64,000 nt of DNA. It comes from Carposina sasakii. Its lineage: Eukaryota > Arthropoda > Insecta > Lepidoptera > Carposinidae. Numbering within the stretch: the stretch's first letter is position 1; every line of letters starts with the position of its first letter. This document shows, piece by piece, positions 1 to 10,405 of this stretch. The notes under the pieces are model-generated. The model had not been told where the DNA came from. It saw only the letters and a list, made by a program, of their open reading frames with translations, and did not search any database. The DNA lies in the NCBI GenBank assembly GCA_014607495.2, contig CP053153.1, forward strand, positions 7,378,001 to 7,442,000, given 5' to 3'. Position numbers and translations under genes: made by a program.

Positions 1-768
1 CTATAGTCACTTTGGTCTTCTGCCGGATAATCTCGTTTCGGACTTTGTCCATTCGCGAGATTCCGAGCATTTATATCATAAGCAGAGGCGGCTGCTGACA
101 TTTTTAGATGGGTGTTCACTCCTTTAACGAATGGGATGGTGCAAGTTCAACCGTACACTTATAAAAATTCAGATGACCTAATGAAACACATTAAAGACAA
201 CCATATCGCGTTCTAACTCGGACTAAGCGAACTCTAGTGGCCGCATACGCGAATTAAAGTGAGCGGCGCTCCAGATAAGGCAAATTTGTTGTACCAAATT
301 TCGTTTCATTGGAGCGGGATCGCTAGAGCTCCACTCGATACATAAGATTACAACTTACTTGAGACGAACGCGTAGACACTATTGTATAAACATAGTAGAA
401 TTTAAAGATAATTATAAATATAGAAAAATATAGATTGCCTATGTACTTAATCTTCGTGGGTGGGAGTGCACCGCACCAGCGCTCCTTAGGACGAGCCGCC
501 AGTGATCATAAGGTATAATAAATATGTACTTACTTGAACAACCTAAGTTCTAAGTCAGTATAATAGTACCGCTTTAAAATGTTACAGAATACTTCAGTGC
601 TACTGCACCTACCTAAAAAGGCGCACTACAAACAAGCGTGTGGCTAGATGTCATAGGTACCTACTCGTTAAGCATGCATTATTTTATGAATCGTGCGGCT
701 GCAGCGGAATATTTTCGATGTAGATTACTCATTGTACGCACTGTTATCGACAGTAAGTTTTCACTAAC
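1..768. other. Intron of TFIIE alpha, no further exon seen
   Basis: This stretch follows the exon 3 donor of the TFIIE alpha gene. I searched the minus strand for the second half of the zinc ribbon and did not find it, so the whole stretch is read as intron. Confidence 0.5.
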
Positions 769-2116
769 CTGTAGATCTGTGAACGTTTTGCCGCAGGAGG
801 GACACTTGAAACTGGCTCGGCTGGTCGCGTCGCGCTCCTCTGTCTCCATGCGTTTGCGCATCAGATCTAATTTGTACTTCACTACGTTCACGAAGGTTTT
901 GTAGTTTATGAAGTAGTAGTTCACCTTCTGCGCTTTTCCATCGGCACCTGAGTAATGTTACGAAGAGGTTACCGTTAAATTCTTTTAGCTGTACCTACCT
1001 ACCTAGGTAATATACTTACGTGTGGCAATTAAGAGTTTGGAAGATATGTATTATTATGGGGTTTATTTTATAGATATCCTTTATTGTACAGGGTGTAACA
1101 AAAAGGGTATGTTAAGCGAAAAGCTATGTAAATAGCCCACTGTAGAGAACCTATCCACAAAATTTGAGATTCGAAATCACATGTTTATTTTTCAAGATTG
1201 TATGAAAACTCCTAAGATATTTAAAAATTCTCCATACTATCGGGAAAAATAAACATGTGATTTCGATTCTCAAATTTTGTGGATAGGTTCTTTACAGTGG
1301 GCTATTTACGTAGCTTTTCGCATATTTTCATATGCCTGTATATTTTCAGCAGTTTTGTTCTGAAAATGTGAAGAGGCTATAGTGTATGTAATGTGAATGT
1401 CTAGTTCATACAAAATCCATTTAATGCTGTACCTACCTACTTAAGCCTAAGTACAATTCATAATTTCCACGATAATTTCATACTTACCTACTTAATAATA
1501 TGGTTATTAAGTAGCTGTAAATTAACCTACCTGTTTCCATTTTCAACCTAACTTGTATGAATTTATCTTTCATAAGTATCGCTATCCTTGCTCGTAACAT
1601 TTTCCTTTCAAATTTTAAAAGTTCGCAGATATCCTCTTCTTTCATACCTGTAAAAATAATATAAATAAACAAAGTGCGAGTAACTATTTCCTATAAATAA
1701 ACCTGGAAGATATACAGGTGTTTTTATTCGGCACGTACAAACCTATTTATTACTACGATTCCGCGCTATTGAGATCGTGCGTTCCCCATAGGTAGGATTA
1801 GGTAAGCGCTTTATCTTTGGTAAAAATAACAAGATTAAAAAGATACGCACTGTGAATGCGGGTCGCACTTAGGTCAATAAGAAAAGCTGGTAATAAAAAG
1901 TAGGGTAGCTAATATACTTATACCTAAGCTGTTGTGAAAACCGAAACTACCTACACTTGTAAAAATTACACAAAACTTAGGTAGGTACTTACAAGGATTT
2001 CTGACCAGCATATCTACAATAAGTGCATCTTCTATAGTGTAAAACCCTCTTACGACAAGTCGCGCCAATTGCTTCAAACTGCTCGGAACCTCGGTAACCA
2101 GGCGCTCCTCAGTCAT
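769..2116 (-). CDS. TfIIEalpha: TFIIE alpha subunit (GTF2E1), N-terminal part, three exons
   Basis: General transcription factor IIE alpha subunit, which helps recruit and regulate TFIIH at RNA polymerase II promoters in the nucleus. Coding exons are 1993-2116, 1531-1647 and 769-947, with phases that join cleanly (124, 117 and 179 bases, 140 codons). Translation gives the winged-helix region (residues about 1-75, including [15 protein letters not shown] and [14 protein letters not shown]), then [18 protein letters not shown], and the first half of the zinc ribbon ([13 protein letters not shown], one CxxC). The second CxxC and the acidic C-terminus are missing because the gene continues beyond the left edge. 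A good donor follows codon 140. The start ATG lies two bases after an acceptor-like site (attatttcag), so a 5' UTR exon upstream is likely. Family assignment is firm; I could not find the next exon in bases 1-768. Confidence 0.93.
1087..1320. repeat. Palindromic MITE, copy 1 (Tc1/mariner-like ends), truncated on the right
   Basis: It starts TACAGGGTGTAACAAAAAGG and has long inverted arms that meet around a 60-base core. A full copy lies at 24356-24618. The right end here is cut after TAGCTTTTCG and lacks the outer part of the arm. It sits in TFIIE alpha intron 2. Confidence 0.75.
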
Positions 2117-2302
2117 AGCTGAAATAATAAAAATACAAGAACTTGTAAGTGCTGACCACATTTGGCTGGTAGACATCATGATGGCTCTCAGTTTTCGCGT
2201 CAGCTGTATTATTGTAGGTATACATTATAATTATTAAAATTACCTTAGGTTACGTTCTCCTGCATTGGACTTTTTTCTCTTGGAGCGAGCTACTGCAATG
2301 TT

Positions 2303-2338
2303 GCGACCATGGAGAATGTATAACTTTTCCATGGTCGC
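2303..2338. repeat. Hairpin 1: 11-bp inverted repeat
   Basis: The left arm GCGACCATGGA (2303-2313) is the exact reverse complement of 2328-2338, with a 14-base loop. It is the first of three hairpins in a row upstream of the TFIIE alpha start codon. Confidence 0.8.
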
Positions 2339-2377
2339 GACGCTATAGTCCGGTTTTAACCCTTTAAGTGGGTAGGT

Positions 2378-2441
2378 AGGACTCAGTCTGGCTAACCTAG
2401 TCTGATTCCACAATCAGACTAGGTTAGCCAGACTGAGTCCT
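2378..2441. repeat. Hairpin 2: perfect 30-bp palindrome with 4-base loop
   Basis: Bases 2378-2407 are the exact reverse complement of 2412-2441, with loop CCAC. The pairing extends one base further on each side (2377/2442). The stem is long and perfect enough to form a cruciform, or an RNA hairpin if transcribed. Confidence 0.95.
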
Positions 2442-2445
2442 ATCC

Positions 2446-2519
2446 AGACTGTCTGACTGTGGGAAAAATCGGCCCTAAGTCCACACATAGGGTCGATTTT
2501 TCCCACGGTCAGACAGCCT
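2446..2519. repeat. Hairpin 3: 29-bp near-perfect inverted repeat
   Basis: Arms 2449-2477 and 2488-2516 pair with two mismatches. Both become G-U wobbles if the plus strand is transcribed, but A-C mismatches on the minus strand. The loop is 10 bases. It begins four bases after the extended stem of hairpin 2. Confidence 0.9.
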
Positions 2520-3980
2520 ATTTCAAATATAACTTACATATGTCTTCCTCTAAAACTTTATCAAGACAGAGAGCATCCATTTTATTTTATTTGTCAGTAA
2601 GGATATCAGAACATTGGAAAAATCAGTAGTTAGCGGTAGTAGAGTACCCAAAATAATATAATAATAAATGGAATAAAAATAAAAAATATGTATTTTTATA
2701 AATTGAAAGTTTTATTATAAAACACATATTACTTATACTTACATTATTATGGAACTTAACATTATTTTTACAAAAATTACAACTTGGTACCTGCCTAAAA
2801 ATTAAGAACTACAGTGAACAATCTCTACGCGTTTGTATAACATTTATATAAAAAGCATTATTTAAGCTAAAAAAAATGCATTCGCAGGAATCACACGCCA
2901 TCTTAGAATTCATTGATCGAATAAAATGGTCTCTGTGACGCCTGCCTCTACTGATTTGTGCTCGATGGACCTGCGACTCACGCGCATGGTATCATAGGAA
3001 AGGAAACGATTTCGTATATTTGTAATACAATTGGCATAATATGGTAGGTTTATACATTTGTTATACATAAAACTTTTTATTCAGTACTTAGGATAGAAAC
3101 ATCTTCCTTAATTTCCAGGAATTATAGTCTAAAAGAGTTGGCAAATATTTATGTGTAAAACATAAATAATGAGTATAAACTTGCTACTATCTTTTTTAAA
3201 AGATGATGGGCACTTATCCCTCTTTTTTGTTCACAATCAACAGTACGTACTAATTAAAATACCTAAATGACAAATAATATTGTTCATTTAAAGAAATGAG
3301 GTAATGTGGAATGTTAATTAAGATATAATAACTGGCTTACTTAATATTAATAGTAAGTACTTAGCCAATATAAGTGCTGTTTTTTTTAAATATTTTGAAA
3401 GATAAATATAATTTTGTAATTGAGACTATGTATGAGAAACTATATTTTTTTCGAAATTTACAATAATGCATGCAGCTAAATAAATAAATACTTAAATGCA
3501 AAATCAGTCTTCACATAGTACAAGTTCATTTTTACATATTTGGCAGAAAACTATATAAATTAGGTAAGTAAACTATAATATGTATAAAAACATTTCATTA
3601 TTCGTACAAAATAATCACATCAATTCATTTATCTACAAATTGACATTATCATTGTTACCAAAATAAAACACATTAATTCACTGTTATTTACACTTAGACT
3701 ATTTTTACAGAATAAACTACACATTGGACTCAATTCTACCATTTTTTATAAAAGCTGTCAGGATATGAACATTTATTAAGAATGATTAATATGAATTAAG
3801 GACAATCAGCTTGTTTTTATAATTGTGTACCTGCCTACAGGGCACAGTACATTAATACTGTATTCTTCCTTACCACTTGAACTAATTTGCCAACTTAAAG
3901 TAATTAAGAGATTTCAATTTAAGCTAATGTCAAATTCAGTCCAAAGTATAGTTTGTAGATTATGTTCTTATTTATTACAT
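2520..3980. other. AT-rich stretch between TFIIE alpha and the receptor kinase
   Basis: There is no supported coding exon. The part next to the receptor kinase stop codon should hold its 3' UTR, since several AATAAA-type signals occur on the minus strand. The rest is low-complexity AT-rich DNA. Confidence 0.5.
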
Positions 3981-5906
3981 TCAACAGTCAGAATTGGTTC
4001 TTTCTAGAATTAATTGAATATTTTCTAAAGTCTGATAAATAACTCTGAAATTGGGCCGATCACTTGGGTGGCTATTCCAACATTGTTTCATCAGATCATA
4101 CACACACCTTGGAGTATTGTCAGGGCATGCCAGTACATTTCCATCTTTCAGAAACCTAACAACTTCTTCATGTGTCATACCAAAATAAGGTTGTAAAGCA
4201 AAAGAGAATATTTCCCAGAGACACACACCATAAGCCCAAACATCTGATTCTAATGTGTATTTATTATAAAGAATACTTTCTAAAGGCATCCATCTGACTG
4301 GAATAGCATCATGCTCATCACCTTTGTAATAATCTTGTAGATAAATTTTGTGTGACAGTCCAAAATCAGCTATTTTTACAACCATATCATCATTTATTAG
4401 GCAGTTTCTAGTTGCTAGATCACGATGCACAAATTTTCTATCTGACAGGTAAACCATTCCAGATGCAATTTGTCTTGAAACATGTAAAAGATCCATATGC
4501 GACAGGGGAGTTGCCAGTAATCTTAAGTCTTCTCTATTTTCTACAGCAGGGGGAAGGGCTGTTGCTGTGCTACATGCTCTTAGATATTCATTTAAGTCCC
4601 CTTTTCCCATATACTCAAACAGTAAGCACATTGGGCGTCCTATAGCACAGACACCTAAAAGTTTAACAATGTTTGGATGATCAAAATCTGCTAGTAAGCA
4701 AGCTTCTCTTTCAAAATCCAGTTGTAAGTCATGAGATGCTTCATCCTTTAACATTTTCACTGCCACAAGAGTGAACTCTTCATCTGGCACCAAACCCGGT
4801 GCTTTTGCTTGGAATACTCTGCCAAATGCACCTTGACCTAAGTCTCTTATGTAAATTATATTATTTCTAGGGAATTCCAACTTTTCTAATTTTGGATTTA
4901 GCTGTGCTCCAGTTGTATGGTAAGCAAGATTACTTGGCAATTTATCTAAATCTATTTCCATGTTAGTCAAATTCCTTCTATTTGAAACACTACATTTGGA
5001 ATAATGATTTTTTAAGAAGTAGTGACACAGTAATGCTATTGAGGCTATTCCTAACACACAGCCAAGGCCACCTATAGATAGCAATAAAACAAAAACTGGT
5101 GTAAAATAGTTCTCCATGATAATATTATTTGGTCCATCAATATCGTCAGATGTTTCACTAGAATTGGCACACATTGGTATGTCACAATATTGCCAGCGCA
5201 CATTACTGTCCATTGTATAGCACCAGGGCCGTCGCTCCTCACCACCAGCATTCCTACAATAATTCGATGAATTCTGCACTTCTGGAAATACTAATGGTGG
5301 TCGTGTATGTTGATGTGGATACTGCGCCTCCCAAGCCTGACAAGCTAGACCAGCTTCAGTGGTATTTACAGTTCCCTGATAATATCTTCCATTACCACGA
5401 ACACAAGTGTGAGTCACTTCCTTGTAATTCATATCAGTGATGCCAATATTATTACATGTAACAGTAGGTCCTTTTCCTGCAAACCTAGGCAAAGTGTCAC
5501 AGTCTGGAAATCGGAAATGTCCCCTAGATTCAAAAACCACACCATGTCTTTTTTGTTCTTCTATCCATATCCAGTCGTTATAACAGAATTGCATTCGCAC
5601 AGCCATGCAGTCTTCGTAACAGAGAGGTAATTGATAATGTCCAATACCATCTTTATTTACACATTTAGGAAATGCGTAGGCACAAAGCAGTTTTTCAGCT
5701 ACACCTCTACATGGTTCTTTTAAAGTAGATATCATTTCTCGCCAAAGACCAGCTGTAATTTTTTCGTTTTCAAGACCACCTGTATTATTGTACCATACGT
5801 AACCTGATAAATAACGTATACATATGTCGCCATTGTACGGACCGCAATAGAGATACACTGATTTTATTGAAAGAAGCACAAAAAATATTTTAGAATACAT
5901 TTCCAT
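3981..5906 (-). CDS. Nrk: Nrk/Ror2-type receptor tyrosine kinase (Frizzled-kringle-TM-kinase), intronless
   Basis: Single-pass receptor tyrosine kinase of the ROR/MuSK/Nrk group, whose Frizzled-like domain binds Wnt-type ligands in relatives. The 641 codons are one open frame. Order: signal peptide about 1-20; cysteine-rich Frizzled domain about 21-152; kringle about 168-246 (C168 to C246, RRPWCYTMD); transmembrane helix about 270-297; kinase about 350-634. Kinase motifs are intact: glycine loop GQGAFG 357-362, VAVK with K384, HRDLATRN with D496, DFG 514-516, and an activation loop with a YxxxYY pattern at Y522, Y526 and Y527. There is no immunoglobulin domain, unlike vertebrate ROR but like the fly proteins. 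The Frizzled-kringle layout is shared by Ror and Nrk; the kinase tail (YYKGDEHDAIPVRWMPLES) looks closer to Nrk. The start sits directly before a hydrophobic leader. Confidence 0.93.
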   Translation of the reverse strand: MEMYSKIFFVLLSIKSVYLYCGPYNGDICIRYLSGYVWYNNTGGLENEKITAGLWREMISTLKEPCRGVAEKLLCAYAFPKCVNKDGIGHYQLPLCYEDCMAVRMQFCYNDWIWIEEQKRHGVVFESRGHFRFPDCDTLPRFAGKGPTVTCNNIGITDMNYKEVTHTCVRGNGRYYQGTVNTTEAGLACQAWEAQYPHQHTRPPLVFPEVQNSSNYCRNAGGEERRPWCYTMDSNVRWQYCDIPMCANSSETSDDIDGPNNIIMENYFTPVFVLLLSIGGLGCVLGIASIALLCHYFLKNHYSKCSVSNRRNLTNMEIDLDKLPSNLAYHTTGAQLNPKLEKLEFPRNNIIYIRDLGQGAFGRVFQAKAPGLVPDEEFTLVAVKMLKDEASHDLQLDFEREACLLADFDHPNIVKLLGVCAIGRPMCLLFEYMGKGDLNEYLRACSTATALPPAVENREDLRLLATPLSHMDLLHVSRQIASGMVYLSDRKFVHRDLATRNCLINDDMVVKIADFGLSHKIYLQDYYKGDEHDAIPVRWMPLESILYNKYTLESDVWAYGVCLWEIFSFALQPYFGMTHEEVVRFLKDGNVLACPDNTPRCVYDLMKQCWNSHPSDRPNFRVIYQTLENIQLILERTNSDC

Positions 5907-6171
5907 TGTTCTACAATAATTGTACGTTCTATGTATTATCGGATTTTTGCATGGTTATACCTAGAAACACAAATAATTGTAAATAATGGCCATCGCATTA
6001 TTTATTGATTTATCCTATAAAACTTTCTTTTGTGACAGGAGACAAGGCGATTTAATAAATGAACGCAACAGTACTGTCAGTTAGTAAGTATCGATACCAT
6101 CGACTAAACTATTTGTTCGAAAGATCCGATAGAAAAGAAAGAAAACGTGTATTAATATAATGGATAGGTAC
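5907..6171. other. Probable promoter and 5' UTR of the receptor kinase
   Basis: No coding signal is seen. It lies directly upstream of the minus-strand kinase start, so it should hold its leader and proximal promoter. I see no clear TATA box. Confidence 0.35.
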
Positions 6172-6282
6172 TAGGGCCGAAACACATAACCGCGCCGCAT
6201 CGCTAAAATCAGCAGTTTGCGCTGCGGCGCCCGCGGCGCCGCGAAAAGAGCGTTTTACTGTTGTACGGTAGGGTAACCATGA

Positions 6283-6450
6283 TTTTTGAGTGTGGTTAGA
6301 CTTCTCTCTGCCTTTGTAAAGATAATTGTTTGATTATAAATGATTTCACAAATGCTTTTCCATGCCTCTTTTTTTTATAAATTTGTCTTTATAAGTTTCG
6401 CCAACAGAATCAAAGATATTAATATATCGATCGACATCAACGTCAGACAT
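6283..6450 (-). pseudogene. Decayed MADF-like domain fragment
   Basis: From ATG at 6450 the minus strand reads MSDVDVDRYINIFDSVGE, then YKDKFIKK, and hits a frame slip in a run of eight A. In the next frame it continues EAWKSICEIIYNQ. That pattern (YKD, then AWKSI) resembles the first helices of MADF DNA-binding domains, which occur both in host regulators and as a second gene of PIF/Harbinger transposons. It is broken and short, so it is read as transposon debris. Confidence 0.45.
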
Positions 6451-6989
6451 TTTGATTTTAAAAATGCTTCCGGGTTGTTTGCAAGAGTAATCTCTTTGAA
6501 TTGAACATCAAAATGAAATATCTTACATATACATCACGTGTTAGAGAGTAAGTATATTCTTTGGGGAATCCATCATTTTATCGCAATTCCTTTCAACGAT
6601 TTTCATTACCCATAAAACGTTTCGCATAACTTTTAGTACAATATTTAACAAATCCTAGAATTAGGTTACATCGCAATTTCATTTCCTCGAATATACATTA
6701 TCTAAAAACACAGTTCATCGTTATTTGTTTTCATGTTTTATACATTTTATTGAAATATTCAAATGTTACATCGAAGTTTTGTTACCCATATTTTTGTTTC
6801 ATCGTAAGTTTCAGTTTGCAAAATAATTGAAACATCGATTTTTACTTCAATAAATCAATGGACATGGCAAAATACGATTTCATGTCTTTAATTAATTCTT
6901 CTTTCTAGGGCATTATTAAAAACAAAAATTAGAATGAATAAAAAAAGTATTTAAATCGACTCAGTTTACCCCGACTCCACGAAGTCTTG

Positions 6990-7170
6990 TCTGCCCTACC
7001 CCTAGAGTGCAATGTAAAAGCGCGTAGGCGCGGAGGGGCGAGGCGGCCCGCGAGCTGAGGATGCCTGTTGCGCCGGCCAGCCTCAGCCGCGGCGGCGAGC
7101 GTTACATTCATCTGCGACGATAAGCTCGCGTGGGACCACCTGGGCCCCGCAGCGCCGGAGCCGTGGACAG
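6990..7170. other. Orphan CpG-rich block
   Basis: About 180 bases with many CG dinucleotides stand out against AT-rich surroundings. Frames on both strands stay open but match no family I recognise. It may be an old transposon end or a promoter of an unseen transcript. Confidence 0.3.
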
Positions 7171-7175
7171 AAACC

Positions 7176-7275
7176 ATGCCTGCTGCATGCTTGCTTGCCT
7201 GCTGCATGCCTGCTTGCTTGCATGCTGCATGCTTGCGTGCATGTTACATTACATGCTTGCGTGCATGTTACATAG
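7176..7275. repeat. CTTGCATGC-type low-complexity minisatellite
   Basis: Irregular repeats of CTGCATGC, CTTGCTTG and GCGTGCATGTTACAT run for about 100 bases. Open frames here are cysteine/alanine-rich artefacts of the repeat. Confidence 0.75.
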
Positions 7276-7983
7276 TTGATTAATATTAAATAGTTGTTAT
7301 GTGAAAAAGTATTATGGGTTCCGATACACATTGTAACGTGTTTTTACGAATAGTTTCATCGATAACTTAATACTTTTATGAAATGTAATTTCGATATACC
7401 GTTTTTCTGGTAATCAAAACAACTTTAAAAGTTTTTTTTTTTAAGAAACGTTTTTCGATGATATGAAACAGCAACGATTAACTTTTCGATGAATTGAAAA
7501 ATATATATATTATAAACCGTGGAATAGTTTTCGGTAAAATGAAATTCGATATAAAAAAAATCTGTATTCTAATAGACACCCATATTCTTTGATATACCTA
7601 TACATTAAGGCCATCGGGTTTCCAACATTTTCCTTAAATTAAGAGTTTTTTTAGACTTAGCCTTCGATCAAATATAATGGTAGATGCACAGTCTCATACT
7701 AAATCAAGCATAAACGATGGCGCCGCATCAACACTTTATACGTACTTATACAGATCTAAACTGTTGGAGTTGCTTATAATTAGAAAGACTTAAGTTGGGT
7801 CATAAGTATGTTAAGTTAAACCTTATATCTTAGTAATAAAGTTGTAACACATTTGCACCTGATTCTGACATATATCCATTTGCGTTAAAGCAATAAGCCA
7901 ATCACACAGTTCAGTTTATTACCAAACACAACTAAAAATATTTATCAAGAAAAATAACTCTAATGCTATTTAAATAAAGTATA

Positions 7984-8434
7984 TCTAATATATAAAATTC
8001 TCGTGTCACGGTGTTAGAAGTTAAACTCCTCCGAAACGGCTCGACCGATTTTCGTAAATCTTAGCATGCATATCGGTTAGGGTGGAGAATCGGACAACAT
8101 CTATTTTTCATCCCCCTAAATGTTAAGGGTGGTCCATCTAATATATAAAATTCTCGTGTCACGGTGTTAGAAGTTAAACTCCTCCGAAACGGCTCGACCG
8201 ATTTTCGTAAATCTTAGCATGCATATCGGTTAGGGTGGAGAATCGGACACATTCTATTTTTCATCCCCCTAAATGTGGTCCACCCCTAAATTTTTTATTT
8301 TATTCTTTTGACAAAATTTTTTGTTTTTATTTTTTTATGATACAGCATACAAAAATACATACAACCATGAATTTTCACCCCTCTAGGATCAACCCCTTTT
8401 ACATGGCAAAACAACGTTTGCCGGGTCAGCTAGT
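7984..8434 (+). mobile_element. Helitron-like non-autonomous element with duplicated 5' end
   Basis: It begins TCTAATATATAAAATTCTCG and ends with GCCGGGTCAGCTAGT, a layout I associate with non-autonomous Helitrons in Lepidoptera (CTAG-type end, no inverted repeats). The first 150 bases occur twice, head to tail with a 153-base period (starts near 7984 and 8137). Confidence 0.6.
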
Positions 8435-9734
8435 AAAGTATAAAATTGTAAGAATTAATACTCGACTTGTTACTTTTGTTTCGCGCTTACCTTATCGCTG
8501 CCGCTAGGAACATAGGAATAATGGAGTCGCAATCGCATATAAATATTTTTTATACACCGTGAGATTTTAGTAATTTTATTCCCATGTTTAGACCAGGAAA
8601 TTGAACAAATTTATGGAATGAACCTACGAAATAACACAAAATTCTTAGGTTTAAAAAATAAATATATATACTTATGCATAAAAATATTAAGCTTTTTACA
8701 AGCTTTTATTTAGTCTGACATTTCCCGTTGTCTGTAATCAAATCGTGCAAGTTAAATTTGATCCAGTTCCTGGCTTCCGATTAAGCTGAAATTTTGCATG
8801 CATGTACTATAAATCGGATGTCAAAACAATGACGTCTCCACATCTTTCCATACCAACCTTGTTCTATCTATGTAAGTTCGGTGTCGTTTTCACTAACACG
8901 AAGCGCACCGGTGTGCGAAAGGGATAGTTGCGAAGTAAGAAGTATTTGTAATTGATATAAAATATTCAGTAATCAGGAAAAAAAAACATGTTTCCATTAA
9001 CAAATTATTATCAATATTGATTACAAAACAGTACTTACTGAAAATATAACATCCATCTTTTTTTCTTCATTTTTAATATGTAGTTTTTATAGTTTTTCAC
9101 GGCATACTTTGGCATCGCGAGACGATTGAACGCTAGCGAGGTTTATTGTGACTGACGCTAAAAGAGTGCCAACTTTTGATTTATGCCTTCTTTTGGCGGT
9201 GCCACTTTTCGTGCGTATATTGTGTATCTACCATATATTTGATCGAAGGACTTAGTGAATCATCGTCACCAAGTATGGCGTCGCAACGCTGGAATTCGCG
9301 TCGAGTTGCGGAGCCGCGCCGTTAGAATCGGCAGTGACGCCACTACGTTTTTAGCGTTTCGGCCCTATAGCTCCTTTGGATGATGATGCTAGTTACTATG
9401 TGAATGACTACAATATCTGTGTTATTAGTATAAGATTATAAGATATTAGTACCCAAACCAGGCATGAGAGTTATTCTATAACACGGACTCTAGGCAAGAG
9501 CAGTAGCAAGGAGCACGAGCTTGATGGCTGTTGTATTGTAAATTGTAATGTTACGTACACAAAAACTGCGGGGCGGGGCGCGGCGTCCCAGCAGGCACAA
9601 ACGATCTCGAAAGAAGGATATTCAGCGTTGTCTACCGAAAGGCATAATGCAGGGTTTTTGGCCGGCACATGCCAACGACTGATCCAAATCCAATCCAACA
9701 GGACAGAAGCAACGAAGACCAGCGATACATATTC

Positions 9735-10145
9735 TTATTATTAGGCCGATGTAATCAACTGCATGCAAGCGAGATAAGAATGTTGAGATGGATGTGTGGA
9801 GTTACAAGAATGGATAAAATAAGAAATAAGTATATAAGAGGAAGTTGGAAAGTTGCGCCGATCACAGACAAGTAACGAAGTAACCGTCTGTCTTGGTACG
9901 GGCATGTAAAGTGACGGGATGAAAGGCATATTTTACAGCGAGCGTTGTGCATGAGTGTGGATGGATATAAAGGAAGAGGTAGAGCAAAGTGTTGGATGGG
10001 AGGGAGGATATGCGTGTACTGGGAGCATAGATTACCTCCACTGGGAGTGATCAATGAGATGACGGATAATAGGGATGAATGGAAGAAAAGTACATATTGC
10101 GCCGACCCCATATAAATGGGAACAGGGCAGGAAGATGATGATAAG
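9735..10145 (+). mobile_element. LINE fragment, C-terminal end of reverse transcriptase ORF
   Basis: Frames read MLRWMCGVTRMDKIRNKYIR, then LSWYGHVK, VDGYKGRGRAK and a final acidic stretch. This is the familiar tail of a non-LTR retrotransposon polyprotein. It is interrupted by stops and shifts. A related copy lies at 50410-50870 and a cousin on the minus strand near 63.3-63.5 kb. Confidence 0.8.
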
Positions 10146-10405
10146 GCCGACGTGTAATGCAAACTTTTTTAATAGTTCGCGCGGCCCCTGTATTTTGAAA
10201 TTCTTTTACTTTAGGTGTGTATAAGTGATGACCAATATTTTGACTGCAGATTATGATTCGATTTTTTATTATCGATAAAAATACATTGAACGCATCAAAA
10301 TAAAATGACTAAAATTTGTAAGTTGGTACTTTACTGTCAATGTCAAAAAACATTTCAATGCGATCGGAGAAGACGATTCATTCATGTTACAATATTTACC
10401 TGCGA

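Larger units (their letters stand above)
6172..9367. mobile_element. Possible DNA transposon bounded by short inverted repeats
   Basis: The left edge reads TAGGGCCGAAAC at 6172 and the right edge reads GTTTCGGCCCTA ending at 9367, an exact 12-bp inverted pair that includes a TA at each end. A decayed MADF-like frame lies just inside the left end, which would fit a PIF/Harbinger-type element. The interior also holds a Helitron-like repeat and a CpG-rich block, so later insertions are likely. Matching over only 12 bp is weak evidence for 3.2 kb. Confidence 0.35.

Noticed and set aside
4412..5630. Plus-strand frames inside the receptor kinase gene
   Set aside because: Antisense shadows of the 641-codon kinase frame.
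7176..7275. Cysteine-rich peptide encoded by the CTTGCATGC repeats
   Set aside because: The cysteine pattern is created by the tandem repeat; there is no signal peptide or splice support.
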